Positions 15,711 to 22,781 of a DNA stretch of 30,726 nucleotides are shown here, one piece after another. The stretch's first letter is position 1. Each line of letters opens with the position of its first letter. The notes under the pieces are model-generated. The model was given only the letters and a program-made list of their open reading frames with translations, was not told where the DNA came from and made no database searches. The stretch is from Candidatus Dojkabacteria bacterium (GTDB lineage Bacteria > Patescibacteriota > Dojkabacteria > J137), in the NCBI GenBank assembly GCA_020429545.1, contig JAGQLF010000002.1, forward strand, positions 1 through 30,726, written 5' to 3'. The translations under genes were made by a program, and so were the position numbers.

Positions 15711-16255
15711 AGATTTAAGTTTTTAACTATCTGCTTGTGAATCTCTTCAATAGTCTTTGAAGCGTCAATGTTAATTAGAATACCTCTTTGATTATATTGT
15801 TCTATAATAGATTCAAAAGACTCTTTAAATTCATTGAGTCTTGAAATAATTAACTCTTCTTTATCATCTTTTCTTCCTCTTGCAGTAAGTCTTTCTATTG
15901 CAGCTTTGTTATCTAAATTTAGTAATAATACTTTATCAATCTTGTTCCCTTTTAACCCTACTAAGTTATCTAATAATTTTACTTGATCTGGATATCTTAC
16001 AACCCCATTAAATATTATATTTTTAGAATCCAACTTTGAATATTCTTCACCCAATAATTGATACGTTATTTCTGTTGGTACCCATTTTCCTTGATCCATG
16101 TATTTACTTATCTCTTTCCCAATTTTTGACCCTTTTTTTACTTCGCTTCTTAAAATAGATCCTGTAGAAAGCGACTTAAAGCCAAACTTCTCTTCTAAAA
16201 TGGCAGATTGAGTATCCTTACCACTTCCAGATGGTCCAATTATTAATACATTCAT
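15707..16255 (-). CDS. adk: adenylate kinase family protein
   Basis: 182 residues, the size of a short-lid nucleoside monophosphate kinase, which balances ATP, ADP and AMP. P-loop GPSGSGKDTQ (7-16), TGSILR (31-36, for TGDMLR), the AMP-site motif reads GVVRYPDQ (84-91) rather than GFPR, and the lid is short (LTARGRKDDKEELIISRL, 123-140), without zinc-binding cysteines. The Arg of GFPR and the Asp/Arg pattern of the lid survive, so catalysis is plausible, but the altered P-loop (K-D-T) and GFPR mean that substrate choice is uncertain. It is the middle gene of rhomboid-adk-murE, each overlapping the next by 4 nt, so translation is coupled. The stop is TGA. Confidence 0.88.
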   Translation of the reverse strand: MNVLIIGPSGSGKDTQSAILEEKFGFKSLSTGSILRSEVKKGSKIGKEISKYMDQGKWVPTEITYQLLGEEYSKLDSKNIIFNGVVRYPDQVKLLDNLVGLKGNKIDKVLLLNLDNKAAIERLTARGRKDDKEELIISRLNEFKESFESIIEQYNQRGILINIDASKTIEEIHKQIVKNLNL

Positions 16256-16965
16256 AGCTTTTCAGCAAATCCTGTTAATAAATTAGCTATTAGTAGTCCA
16301 TATGATATCACGAATATACCAATAGTAAATATATACATAAAGCTTTCCAGCTTCAGATCTCTTTGTGAAGTTTTTGCCAACATATTATTTTCGAATAAAA
16401 AACCTAGTAAAATTCCGGCTATTAGTCCAAATATATGTGCAACCCAGTTCACATTTGGCATAAATGCTATTAACACTGCTAAAACTAACGTTGGAATAAA
16501 ACTTTCTGTTGAGAATGGTAATGATGTTCCATATCTATTCGTCTTTAATGTACCACCTATTAATAATCCAAGTAAACCAAAAACAGCACCTGAAGCTCCT
16601 AAAGATGCTATGTTTTCATTCAATGCGTTAGCGTATATCAATGTACCAATTCCACTGATTATTCCTGAAACAATATACGTTATAAAAAGTTTCTTTGATG
16701 AGTAAAATTCCTGAATTAGATTTCCAATTTGAAATAAAGCCATCATGTTAAAAAAAATGTGCCATGCTTCAAAGTGTAAAAAGTTCGAGGTTAAGAAAAG
16801 CCAAAAGTACCCTTCTTTTACAGCTGCGGCATTAAAAATTCCATAAATATTTACCTCATCAAGTGGACCACTAGCGCCTAATAGCAAGTATATTGAGAAT
16901 ATAACAATATTAAACAGGAGTAAGAAGCTTATCCAGTTAAATTCACCTCTATCGGTTCTAAACAT
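16252..16965 (-). CDS. rhomboid-family intramembrane serine protease
   Basis: 237 residues with six or seven membrane helices. It has the catalytic dyad Ser125 in GASGAVFG and His177 in WVAHIFG, and the HxxxN pair HIFFN (69-73) that stabilises the oxyanion. Rhomboids cut single-pass proteins within the membrane; bacterial substrates are mostly unknown. The N-terminal cytoplasmic stretch is short (MFRTDRGEFNW). It is the first gene of the adk-murE run. A consensus -10 (TATAAT, 16991-16986 on the minus strand) lies 20 nt upstream of the ATG, giving a leader of about 13 nt without a Shine-Dalgarno sequence. The family is certain, the substrate is not. Confidence 0.93.
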   Translation of the reverse strand: MFRTDRGEFNWISFLLLFNIVIFSIYLLLGASGPLDEVNIYGIFNAAAVKEGYFWLFLTSNFLHFEAWHIFFNMMALFQIGNLIQEFYSSKKLFITYIVSGIISGIGTLIYANALNENIASLGASGAVFGLLGLLIGGTLKTNRYGTSLPFSTESFIPTLVLAVLIAFMPNVNWVAHIFGLIAGILLGFLFENNMLAKTSQRDLKLESFMYIFTIGIFVISYGLLIANLLTGFAEKL

Positions 16966-16985
16966 GTAAATTGATTAACTACTCT

Positions 16986-16991
16986 ATTATA
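16986..16991 (-). promoter_or_regulatory. -10 box of the rhomboid-adk-murE operon
   Basis: A perfect TATAAT on the minus strand at 16991-16986, 20 nt before ATG 16965. No matching -35 was found. Confidence 0.5.
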
Positions 16992-17015
16992 ACCCATTAA
17001 AATTCTCTTAGCTGA

Positions 17016-17792
17016 CTAAACCAAAATTCCTACAAAATCATTAAGATATTGATTTAATTTTTTATAAAGTGGAACTTTTCCTTCCAACAAATTATGCATA
17101 TAAGGTTGTTTTTCTTTACTTTCCATTGTACTCCAAGGAACACGCAATGCCGGTTCTACTATTCTGTATTTAGGATTAGCAACAATTTCTAATCTAGCAT
17201 TTTTAGAGATAATAAAGTAGGCTAATCCTTTTTCTTTTACTAAATTACTATAATCTATATGATCTAAATCGGCAGAAATTACTACGAATATTGCTGGTTC
17301 ACTTCCTGTGTTAACAAACGTATAAAGAACACCTGTAGGTATTGCTAATTTTTCTCCTTGAAACAGCTGAATCATTTTTACATCTTCTACAATTGTGTTG
17401 GCATAAGGATCATCAACCTGCTCATTCTTTTGGATAAGAACTGTTACTTCTCCTTTCGTAACTTCTACCATACAAGAATACTTATTATTTTTTTCAAATG
17501 ATGAAAATACATGTGTTTTGGAGTATTCAATTCCTAGAAGACCATGTGGAAGGTGAATTATGTCATAAGATATGCCACTTGATTTAAAATCTTCACCACC
17601 ATTCTGAATACCCACATAATGTTTGTATACCTGTTCTGGATATTTTAAAAATTTATTAAGTAGGACAGGAATAATGTCTGTAATCCCAATATCTTCTTCA
17701 CTTTGACAAGCAACGCAATCATCATATTTTAAAACTCCTGTTTCTTCATCTAAAGAAAGTGGTATGCCACAAATGTCAGTTAAATCTATCAT
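17016..17792 (-). CDS. cupin-fold protein of unknown function
   Basis: 258 residues. The central part (about 85-180) has the strand pattern of a single double-stranded beta-helix: VEVTKGEVTVLIQ, then a variable loop, then GEKLAIPTGVLYTFVNTGSEPAIFVVI, which is the cupin G(x)5PxG(x)2H-like second motif with Tyr-Thr in place of the usual metal-binding His. The first motif also lacks the HxH ligands, so a canonical metal site is not evident. The layout recalls cupin-type glucose-6-phosphate isomerases and sugar-binding cupins, but without the metal ligands no reaction can be assigned. Near the N-terminus, Cys8, Cys26 and Cys29 might form a small metal or disulfide site. It lies 153 nt downstream of dnaJ, on the same strand, with its own candidate promoter. 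Confidence 0.55.
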   Translation of the reverse strand: MIDLTDICGIPLSLDEETGVLKYDDCVACQSEEDIGITDIIPVLLNKFLKYPEQVYKHYVGIQNGGEDFKSSGISYDIIHLPHGLLGIEYSKTHVFSSFEKNNKYSCMVEVTKGEVTVLIQKNEQVDDPYANTIVEDVKMIQLFQGEKLAIPTGVLYTFVNTGSEPAIFVVISADLDHIDYSNLVKEKGLAYFIISKNARLEIVANPKYRIVEPALRVPWSTMESKEKQPYMHNLLEGKVPLYKKLNQYLNDFVGILV

Positions 17793-17869
17793 AACCTTTT
17801 AATGATTACTTAATCAAATAAGTCAAGCTTTAAAAACCTTAGCAGATAAGATTATTAGGCTTGTTATAC

Positions 17870-17912
17870 AATTTAGATGAATTAACTAAATTTGTCAAAC
17901 TACTTTGACAAA
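17870..17912 (-). promoter_or_regulatory. perfect inverted repeat overlapping a consensus -35 upstream of the cupin gene
   Basis: TTTGTCAAA (17891-17899) and TTTGACAAA (17904-17912) are perfect reverse complements around CTAC. On the minus strand the second arm contains a consensus -35, TTGACA (17898-17893), followed after 17 nt by TAAATT (17875-17870), a 4/6 -10. The cupin leader would be about 70 nt. The palindrome may be an operator over the -35, or a weak terminator for dnaJ, which ends at 17946. Confidence 0.45.
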
Positions 17913-17945
17913 AGCGTGGCTGCATAATAGTTTTTTAAGTTACTA

Positions 17946-19046
17946 TTATTCGGAGACATCATTCAACTCTTCCCAGAGTCTTTTTTGTTTTGATGAAAGT
18001 TTTGTAGGTATATCTACAATCAATCTCACATACTGATCACCATTACCTGAACCTCTAAATCTTGGTCCCCCTTTCTCTTTTAGTCGTAAAATCTTTTCTG
18101 ATTGAGTTCCCTCTGGTACTTTCATTTTTACCTTACCGTGAACAGTTGGAACTTCAATTTCTCCACCTAGAACTGCTGTAGAAACATTAATGTGCCTATC
18201 TGTATAGATATCATCACCTCTTCTTTCTAATTCTGGATGAGGTTCCACTTCTATTGAGATATATAAATCTCCTGTTTGTCCATTTTTTATACCGGAGTTA
18301 CCTCTATTTGTAAATCTTAATGTGATTCCATCTGGTATACCTGCAGGAATTTTTACATTAAAATCATCTTCTTTTTTCATTCTTCCTTCTCCACTACATT
18401 CTCTACATTTGTTTTCTGCAACTTGTCCTGCACCGTGACACGTTGGACAAACTGAGGCTACCTGCATTGCTCCTAACATTGTTCTTTGAACTTGAACAAC
18501 CTGACCTCTTCCGGAACAAGTCTCACACTGCTTTGTTTTCTTACCCTCAGCACCAGTTCCATCGCAAATATCACATTGCTTGTATCTTTGATATTTGATT
18601 TTCTTTTCAACCCCAAAAACTGCTTCATTGAAAGACAATTTCAGATTAATCTGAATATCACTTCCACTTCTTCCTCTCCCAGACATTTCGTTTGAACTAA
18701 ATCCACCAAAACTACCTCCAAACATCTCACCTAGCAACCCTCCTAATCCTCCTCCTGAACCTAATAAATCTCCCAAGTCTCCAATATCTCCAAATCCTCC
18801 AAGTCCACTTCCTCCAAAACCTTGAGTTCCAGCAAAGCCGTATTGATCATATGCCTGTCGTTTTTGATCATCTGATAATATTTCATAGGCCTCCTGTATC
18901 TCTCTAAATTTTTCCTCTGCATCAGAAGCCTTATTTCTATCTGGATGATACTCTTTTGCTAGCTTTCTATATGATTTTTTTATTTCTTGTTTAGAAGCAC
19001 CTTTTGAAACACCAAGTACTTCATAGTAGTCTCTTTTTTCTGCCAT
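17946..19046 (-). CDS. dnaJ: chaperone protein DnaJ (Hsp40)
   Basis: 366 residues, a type I DnaJ. It stimulates DnaK ATPase activity and hands over unfolded clients. J domain 1-70 with HPD at 34-36; a Gly/Phe-rich linker (71-128) that is unusually long in Gly-Leu-Gly-Asp units; four CxxCxGxG zinc-finger repeats beginning at Cys158, Cys174, Cys200 and Cys214; then the two beta-sandwich client-binding domains. Neither dnaK nor grpE is beside it, unlike the usual hrcA-grpE-dnaK-dnaJ order, and no CIRCE element (TTAGCACTC repeat) is seen upstream. The start is well supported by the MAEKRDYYEVLGV opening. Confidence 0.97.
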   Translation of the reverse strand: MAEKRDYYEVLGVSKGASKQEIKKSYRKLAKEYHPDRNKASDAEEKFREIQEAYEILSDDQKRQAYDQYGFAGTQGFGGSGLGGFGDIGDLGDLLGSGGGLGGLLGEMFGGSFGGFSSNEMSGRGRSGSDIQINLKLSFNEAVFGVEKKIKYQRYKQCDICDGTGAEGKKTKQCETCSGRGQVVQVQRTMLGAMQVASVCPTCHGAGQVAENKCRECSGEGRMKKEDDFNVKIPAGIPDGITLRFTNRGNSGIKNGQTGDLYISIEVEPHPELERRGDDIYTDRHINVSTAVLGGEIEVPTVHGKVKMKVPEGTQSEKILRLKEKGGPRFRGSGNGDQYVRLIVDIPTKLSSKQKRLWEELNDVSE

Positions 19047-19062
19047 AGGTTCAAATAATCAC

Positions 19063-19077
19063 GTGATATTGTATCAC
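19063..19077 (-). promoter_or_regulatory. extended -10 within an inverted repeat upstream of dnaJ
   Basis: GTGATA-TTG-TATCAC is a perfect 6-3-6 inverted repeat 17 nt upstream of the dnaJ ATG. On the minus strand it contains TGATACAAT, an extended -10 (TACAAT, 19073-19068). A repressor bound here would block dnaJ transcription; the regulator is unknown and this is not a CIRCE. Confidence 0.45.
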
Positions 19078-19109
19078 AATATTGGCAAATAAATTAAGAG
19101 GCTGCTAAC

Positions 19110-19132
19110 AAGACTTTTCAATAGTCTTTTTT
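19110..19132 (+). terminator. terminator-like hairpin
   Basis: AAGACT (19110-19115) pairs with AGTCTT (19123-19128) and is followed by a T-run to 19132. No + strand gene lies upstream of it, so it could end a short unannotated RNA or stop read-through before the FAS1 gene. The stem is short. Confidence 0.35.
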
Positions 19133-19152
19133 CAGTATAGAATGTAGGCAAT

Positions 19153-19158
19153 TATTAT
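19153..19158 (+). promoter_or_regulatory. -10 box of the FAS1 gene (leaderless)
   Basis: TATTAT at 19153-19158 ends 6 nt before the ATG at 19165. Placement matches the other leaderless starts in this window; the -35 (around 19130-19135) is weak. Confidence 0.4.
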
Positions 19159-19164
19159 AGATAA

Positions 19165-19710
19165 ATGACAAAAGAACAAAAAAGATTAATGACATACATT
19201 GCGCTAATTGTGTTTATGATGGTAGTAGTTACTTCTATTTATATTTTTTCTAACTCAAAGCCTGTTGACACCGATAATGGTAACAGCATTTCTGTTTCAG
19301 ATTCAGAAACTGTTTCTGAAAATAAGAATGATATTATTAGCGTTCTAAATCAAAATGGAGTAACTGAGTTTGCAACTTTTTTAGAAAATTCAAATTTAGC
19401 AAAAGAGATTATGTCTGCAACAGAAAATGTGACTGTTCTTGCCCCTACTAATTCAGCGATGAAAGAGCTTAATGTTGAAGATCCTATTGTACTTATACAA
19501 TCTCATGTTCTCCCTATAGTACTTTACTCTAACACTTTGACATTAGAAGTTCCTATTGCAACTTCTTTTGGTAACAATGTTTTGTTTAGTGTAAATAACG
19601 GGGAATTAAACATATCAAACGGTGATGTAGATTCTACAGTTATTAACGCTGATATTCCTTTTGAAAATGGAAATATTTTTATTATTTCAGACCTCTTATT
19701 ACCTAATTAG
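19165..19710 (+). CDS. membrane-anchored fasciclin (FAS1) domain protein
   Basis: 181 residues. One N-terminal membrane helix (about 10-29), a Ser/Asp-rich linker and a single FAS1 domain (about 55-180). The FAS1 signatures are the H1-like stretch VTVLAPTNSAMKEL, the conserved IQSHVLP box (about 112-118) and the closing strand pair NADIPFENGNIFIISDLLLP. FAS1 domains mediate adhesion or serve as partners of surface complexes; with the anchor inside, the domain is outside the cell. It has its own -10 box. The 3' end overlaps the opposing FecR gene by 8 nt. It faces the sigma/FecR pair and might be one of its targets, but that is only positional inference. Confidence 0.8.
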   Translation: MTKEQKRLMTYIALIVFMMVVVTSIYIFSNSKPVDTDNGNSISVSDSETVSENKNDIISVLNQNGVTEFATFLENSNLAKEIMSATENVTVLAPTNSAMKELNVEDPIVLIQSHVLPIVLYSNTLTLEVPIATSFGNNVLFSVNNGELNISNGDVDSTVINADIPFENGNIFIISDLLLPN

Positions 19711-21277
19711 TTTCAATCTCCACTTGAGTTGAATTGTTAGAATCTAAGTTTGTCTGCTCAACTGTATCTGAATCTTCTTCTAAAGGGATCTCTTCTCTCT
19801 CTATTGTTATTTCATTACTATACAGAATACATTCATTATTTTGAAGTACACAAACTTTTATATAAGAATTTACCTCAAAATCAGGTGTGTATATAATATA
19901 TTTTCTATCATATATATTCTCTAGTATTACTTCCTTTTCGGTTATCTTTTTGGTTTTAGGATTAAGTTTGTCATATTCAATTTTAAATCCTTCTACACCT
20001 TGTACATTATTTGGCTCAATATACCATCTAATTATCAAAGCTCCTATAGATTCTTCTTTTACTAATCTAACAGAACTAATTAATACTTCATCTTTTATTC
20101 CCAAGACACTTTCTGAAACATCTATTGATGCAACGTTACTTGTAGCAATACAACTCTCATCCACAAAAACACACACTTTTGCATATAAAGTTTTCATTCC
20201 TCTACTAGGTTGAAGTATATATGCCTGTGACGATTTATCTTCAATTGTTGCATTTAAATTATCTAATCCAATTTCTGCATTATCACCCGTTAATATTTTA
20301 TATGTGTAATTATTTGGAAGATTTTCCTTTGTCCAAGTTAATAAAATTCCTTTATCCTCTTCTTTTAATGATAAATTTATTGATGGAAATAAATCAGCAT
20401 TATTTAAAACTCCTAGCGCTTCAGAATTTACTTTTTCTTCATCTTGCGCTCTATTCCATTGAATAAAGTTATCTTGGGCTAAAACTTCTACCTGAACAGG
20501 TACAATTTTGTTTTCGGCACTTTTATCTTCTTCATTTTTCACAAAATATTGATTACCTTCCTCAACAATAACTTCTGCCGCAGAATCTTTTTGTTTTATC
20601 TTTACTTTACTATGATAGACTTCTACTCCCTGTTTTTTTGATGTATTTATAGTTTTAAAAGCTGTACCTAAAGATTCATAAGACACAGAGTCTATTCTTA
20701 CTTCAAAAACAGAACCATTATTAGGAGTTACCCTTGCATAAACTTCTCCAAAATTATTATTTACAATAATATGTTTATCCTTCAGAGAAAAAAGTTCGAC
20801 TTCACTTTCAGAAGAAAGTCGTATATCCGCTCTATCTTCAAAAGATATAATTGCGCGAGCATTCTCACTTAACTTTATTTTTTCTCCTTCAAACAAATCT
20901 GATTTTTCAATGAGATCAACCCATGAACCACCTCTTAATACTTGTACTTGTCCTTCTACGTAAGCTAATGAAGTGGCAATTCTTTGATTTGCAGTTACCG
21001 TTTTGCTTGGTAAGTTCTTGTAGTACACAGTTACCCCTCCCACCGTAATTAATAAAGTAAATAACAAACTAAAAAATATACCGGCATATTTCGCAAAAGG
21101 GGAAAGGATAGGTTTTTCTTTTATCTCACTTTCTGCTATCTCAAGATAGTGAGTTTTAATTTTTTTACGTAACGCCTCCTTGAACCCAGGCCGTGGTGGA
21201 GGCGCGACGAGAGTATGTTCGCCAAAGAACGTCAGCTTTTCTACGTGGTTTGTATTTTTGCTTTTACTGGCTTTCAT
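19703..21277 (-). CDS. FecR-domain transmembrane anti-sigma factor-like protein
   Basis: 524 residues. The cytoplasmic N-terminus (1-60) contains HTLVAPPPRPGFKEALRKKI (21-40), a likely sigma-contact segment. A membrane helix follows (about 64-86). The periplasmic part opens with a FecR domain (about 95-245: YVEGQVQVLRGG, GEKIKLSENARAIISFED, YESLGTAFKT and VYHSKVKIK) and ends in two fibronectin III-like repeats (about 290-390 and 400-500). FecR proteins transmit an outside signal to an ECF sigma factor. The gene begins 21 nt after the sigma-factor gene on the same strand, which strongly supports a sigma/anti-sigma operon. Bases 21181-21240, coding residues 13-32, are strikingly GC-rich (34 of 60). 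There is no outer-membrane transducer, so the signal is not iron-siderophore uptake of the Fec type. Confidence 0.82.
   Translation of the reverse strand: MKASKSKNTNHVEKLTFFGEHTLVAPPPRPGFKEALRKKIKTHYLEIAESEIKEKPILSPFAKYAGIFFSLLFTLLITVGGVTVYYKNLPSKTVTANQRIATSLAYVEGQVQVLRGGSWVDLIEKSDLFEGEKIKLSENARAIISFEDRADIRLSSESEVELFSLKDKHIIVNNNFGEVYARVTPNNGSVFEVRIDSVSYESLGTAFKTINTSKKQGVEVYHSKVKIKQKDSAAEVIVEEGNQYFVKNEEDKSAENKIVPVQVEVLAQDNFIQWNRAQDEEKVNSEALGVLNNADLFPSINLSLKEEDKGILLTWTKENLPNNYTYKILTGDNAEIGLDNLNATIEDKSSQAYILQPSRGMKTLYAKVCVFVDESCIATSNVASIDVSESVLGIKDEVLISSVRLVKEESIGALIIRWYIEPNNVQGVEGFKIEYDKLNPKTKKITEKEVILENIYDRKYIIYTPDFEVNSYIKVCVLQNNECILYSNEITIEREEIPLEEDSDTVEQTNLDSNNSTQVEIETN
21181..21240 (-). other. 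GC-rich patch in the 5' part of the FecR gene
   Basis: By hand count 34 of 60 bases are G or C, against roughly one third in the surrounding sequence. The coded segment uses CTC, GTC, GCG, CGG and GGG, codons that are rare in the neighbours. The reading frame is intact and codes the proline-rich segment before the membrane helix. It may be foreign, or shaped by RNA structure. Confidence 0.6.
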
Positions 21278-21298
21278 ACTATTAGCATAACGGTTAAC

Positions 21299-21856
21299 TT
21301 ATTCGAATATTTCACTTTCTGGAAAAATTTTTCTATATTTTTTTTCAAAATCCTTTCCTGCTCTATATAAAACTACAGAAATATTTTTATTCGACGTTTT
21401 CATTATTTTCGCAATTTCACTTAATTCTAACTCTGAAAAAAATCTTAATGATAAAACTTTTTGATATCTTGGTTTTAGCTTAGTCATGACGAAAGCTACC
21501 TGCTTTTGATATTCTGAAACTGAAAGTTGGTGTTCTAAATTATCAGTAGTTTCTATTTGCCAATTCTCAAAGCTAGTATATTTTTTTGTAGCTCGAAAAA
21601 AATCAATTATTAAGTTGTGTGCAGTTGTATAAAGCCAGGATCCAAACCTTACCTGCTTCTTTGTATCAAACTTCTTTATATTTTCGACTGCTTTCAAAAA
21701 CACTTGACTAACTATTTCTTCAGTGATTGAATGGTTTGAAGTTCTTTTAAAACAATATCCGTAAACTCTATTGAAATAAAAAGAGTAAATCTGATCAAAA
21801 GCAGACAGGTCTTCTTTTGCCTTTTCAACAATTTCTAATTCTTGATCTAAAGTCAT
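21299..21856 (-). CDS. ECF-type RNA polymerase sigma factor
   Basis: 185 residues holding only sigma regions 2 and 4, as in ECF sigma factors. Region 2 (about 18-90) carries FNRVYGYCFKR, EEIVSQVFLKAVENI and the -10 reader RFGSWLYTTAHNLIIDFFR. Region 4 (about 118-175) has LKPRYQKVLSLRFFSELELSEIAKIM, a helix-turn-helix that reads the -35, then NKNISVVLYRAGKDFEKKY. It would redirect polymerase to a set of envelope genes when released by the FecR-like protein encoded directly downstream. The ATG at 21856 lies 5 nt after a TACGAT box, and a perfect palindrome (21883-21894) covers the -35 position. It is divergent from the receiver-domain gene. Confidence 0.92.
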   Translation of the reverse strand: MTLDQELEIVEKAKEDLSAFDQIYSFYFNRVYGYCFKRTSNHSITEEIVSQVFLKAVENIKKFDTKKQVRFGSWLYTTAHNLIIDFFRATKKYTSFENWQIETTDNLEHQLSVSEYQKQVAFVMTKLKPRYQKVLSLRFFSELELSEIAKIMKTSNKNISVVLYRAGKDFEKKYRKIFPESEIFE

Positions 21857-21861
21857 TATTT

Positions 21862-21867
21862 ATCGTA
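21862..21867 (-). promoter_or_regulatory. -10-like box of the sigma-factor gene (leaderless)
   Basis: On the minus strand TACGAT spans 21867-21862, preceded directly by TG, and ends 5 nt before ATG 21856. An ECF gene is often under its own control, so a housekeeping -10 may not be the only signal. Confidence 0.4.
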
Positions 21868-21882
21868 CAAAACTACTGAATG

Positions 21883-21894
21883 TATTGTACAATA
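21883..21894. promoter_or_regulatory. perfect 12-nt palindrome in the divergent sigma/receiver region
   Basis: TATTGTACAATA is its own reverse complement. It sits where the -35 of the sigma-factor gene should be (17 nt from its -10) and 32 nt upstream of the -35 of the receiver gene, which suits an operator controlling one or both. Confidence 0.45.
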
Positions 21895-21925
21895 TATTGA
21901 TTTTTTTACATACTGAACCTAATCT

Positions 21926-21954
21926 TTGAACTTAGTTTTATATCAGAATATAAT
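21926..21954 (+). promoter_or_regulatory. consensus-spaced promoter of the receiver gene (leaderless)
   Basis: TTGAAC at 21926-21931, a 17-nt spacer and a perfect TATAAT at 21949-21954. The start codon is at 21960, 5 nt after the -10, so transcription should begin at the AUG. This is the strongest single case for a leaderless transcript in the window. Confidence 0.75.
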
Positions 21955-21959
21955 AATTT

Positions 21960-22781
21960 ATGAACCCAAGTGTTGTATCACCTAAATTGCCTAGTTGTAG
22001 CTTAGTTATCTTAGATGATAATTATGTAATCAGAAGCATTATAAAAAATGAGCTATATAGAAATGCTAGTAATTTATTTCCAAGCGTCTTATTCGACATT
22101 TATTCCTCTGATGATGGAGTAGGTGGACTAGGATATGTTTTTATAACCAAACCTACTGTTGTCATAGTAGATACTACTCTTCCAAGATATAGTGGTAAAG
22201 AAATTTTTGAGTTTCTAAAGACTAACCAAAATAATACTTTGCAAAACACTAAAATAATTCTAATTAGCGAATTTGGAACAGCTTTTGAACAACTGCCTAA
22301 TAATTTTTTGATTTTAGACAAGTCTAACCCTGGATTTTTAAAAAGTTTGATATCTCTTTCAACTGATCATCTCGTCAAAGAACTAACAACAAAGAGAATT
22401 GCGAATCCTGATTCTAAAAAGAAAGTAAATGTATCTCTATTGGGTAAATTTGTTGTATTTATGGCTAATTTTGCCGACAAAATCAATAGTCCTAAAGCTC
22501 TCTCTAAAAATTCTTTTTTAATTTTTTTAAGGCCTTTTGCTTGGTTTATTTGGGTACTATTAGAAATTTTCACTGTTCCTTTTTTGATTGCTTATAATTT
22601 GTCTATTGGAAATGTACTAGGAGAATCTCAAATCAAAACGGCTAATGCCTCTGTTAATTATCGATCTTCTAGGAAGCCTCAATTTATAACTTTCTTTGAA
22701 AATATTTTTTTGACAATTGTTAAGTTAACTTTATTTTTGATTGTAAATATAGCGATCTTACTAATTTCTAGAGAAATTTAA
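21960..22781 (+). CDS. receiver (REC) domain protein tethered by two C-terminal membrane helices
   Basis: 273 residues. Residues about 12-135 form a response-regulator receiver: acid pair Asp19-Asp20 in LVILDDNYVIRS, phospho-acceptor Asp71 in PTVVIVDTTLPRYSGKEI, Ser103 (T/S position) in IILISEFG and Lys121 in FLILDKSNPGF. All the usual catalytic positions are kept. In place of a DNA-binding or enzymatic output domain the chain continues through a linker to two hydrophobic helices (about 192-214 and 248-268). A membrane-bound receiver is unusual. No histidine kinase is in the window. The gene overlaps the glycosyltransferase by one base (TAATG), so the two are translated together and the receiver may regulate that enzyme or its complex; this is inference. 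Confidence 0.75.
   Translation: MNPSVVSPKLPSCSLVILDDNYVIRSIIKNELYRNASNLFPSVLFDIYSSDDGVGGLGYVFITKPTVVIVDTTLPRYSGKEIFEFLKTNQNNTLQNTKIILISEFGTAFEQLPNNFLILDKSNPGFLKSLISLSTDHLVKELTTKRIANPDSKKKVNVSLLGKFVVFMANFADKINSPKALSKNSFLIFLRPFAWFIWVLLEIFTVPFLIAYNLSIGNVLGESQIKTANASVNYRSSRKPQFITFFENIFLTIVKLTLFLIVNIAILLISREI

Noticed and set aside
4323..16254. Alternative genetic code (TGA as glycine, code 25)
   Set aside because: TGA ends uvrD, the rhomboid gene and adk at the expected C-termini, and the two latter stops overlap the next start codon as ATGA.
19047..19164. CIRCE/HrcA operator upstream of dnaJ
   Set aside because: No TTAGCACTC-N9-GAGTGCTAA repeat is present; the inverted repeat at 19063-19077 is shorter and unrelated.
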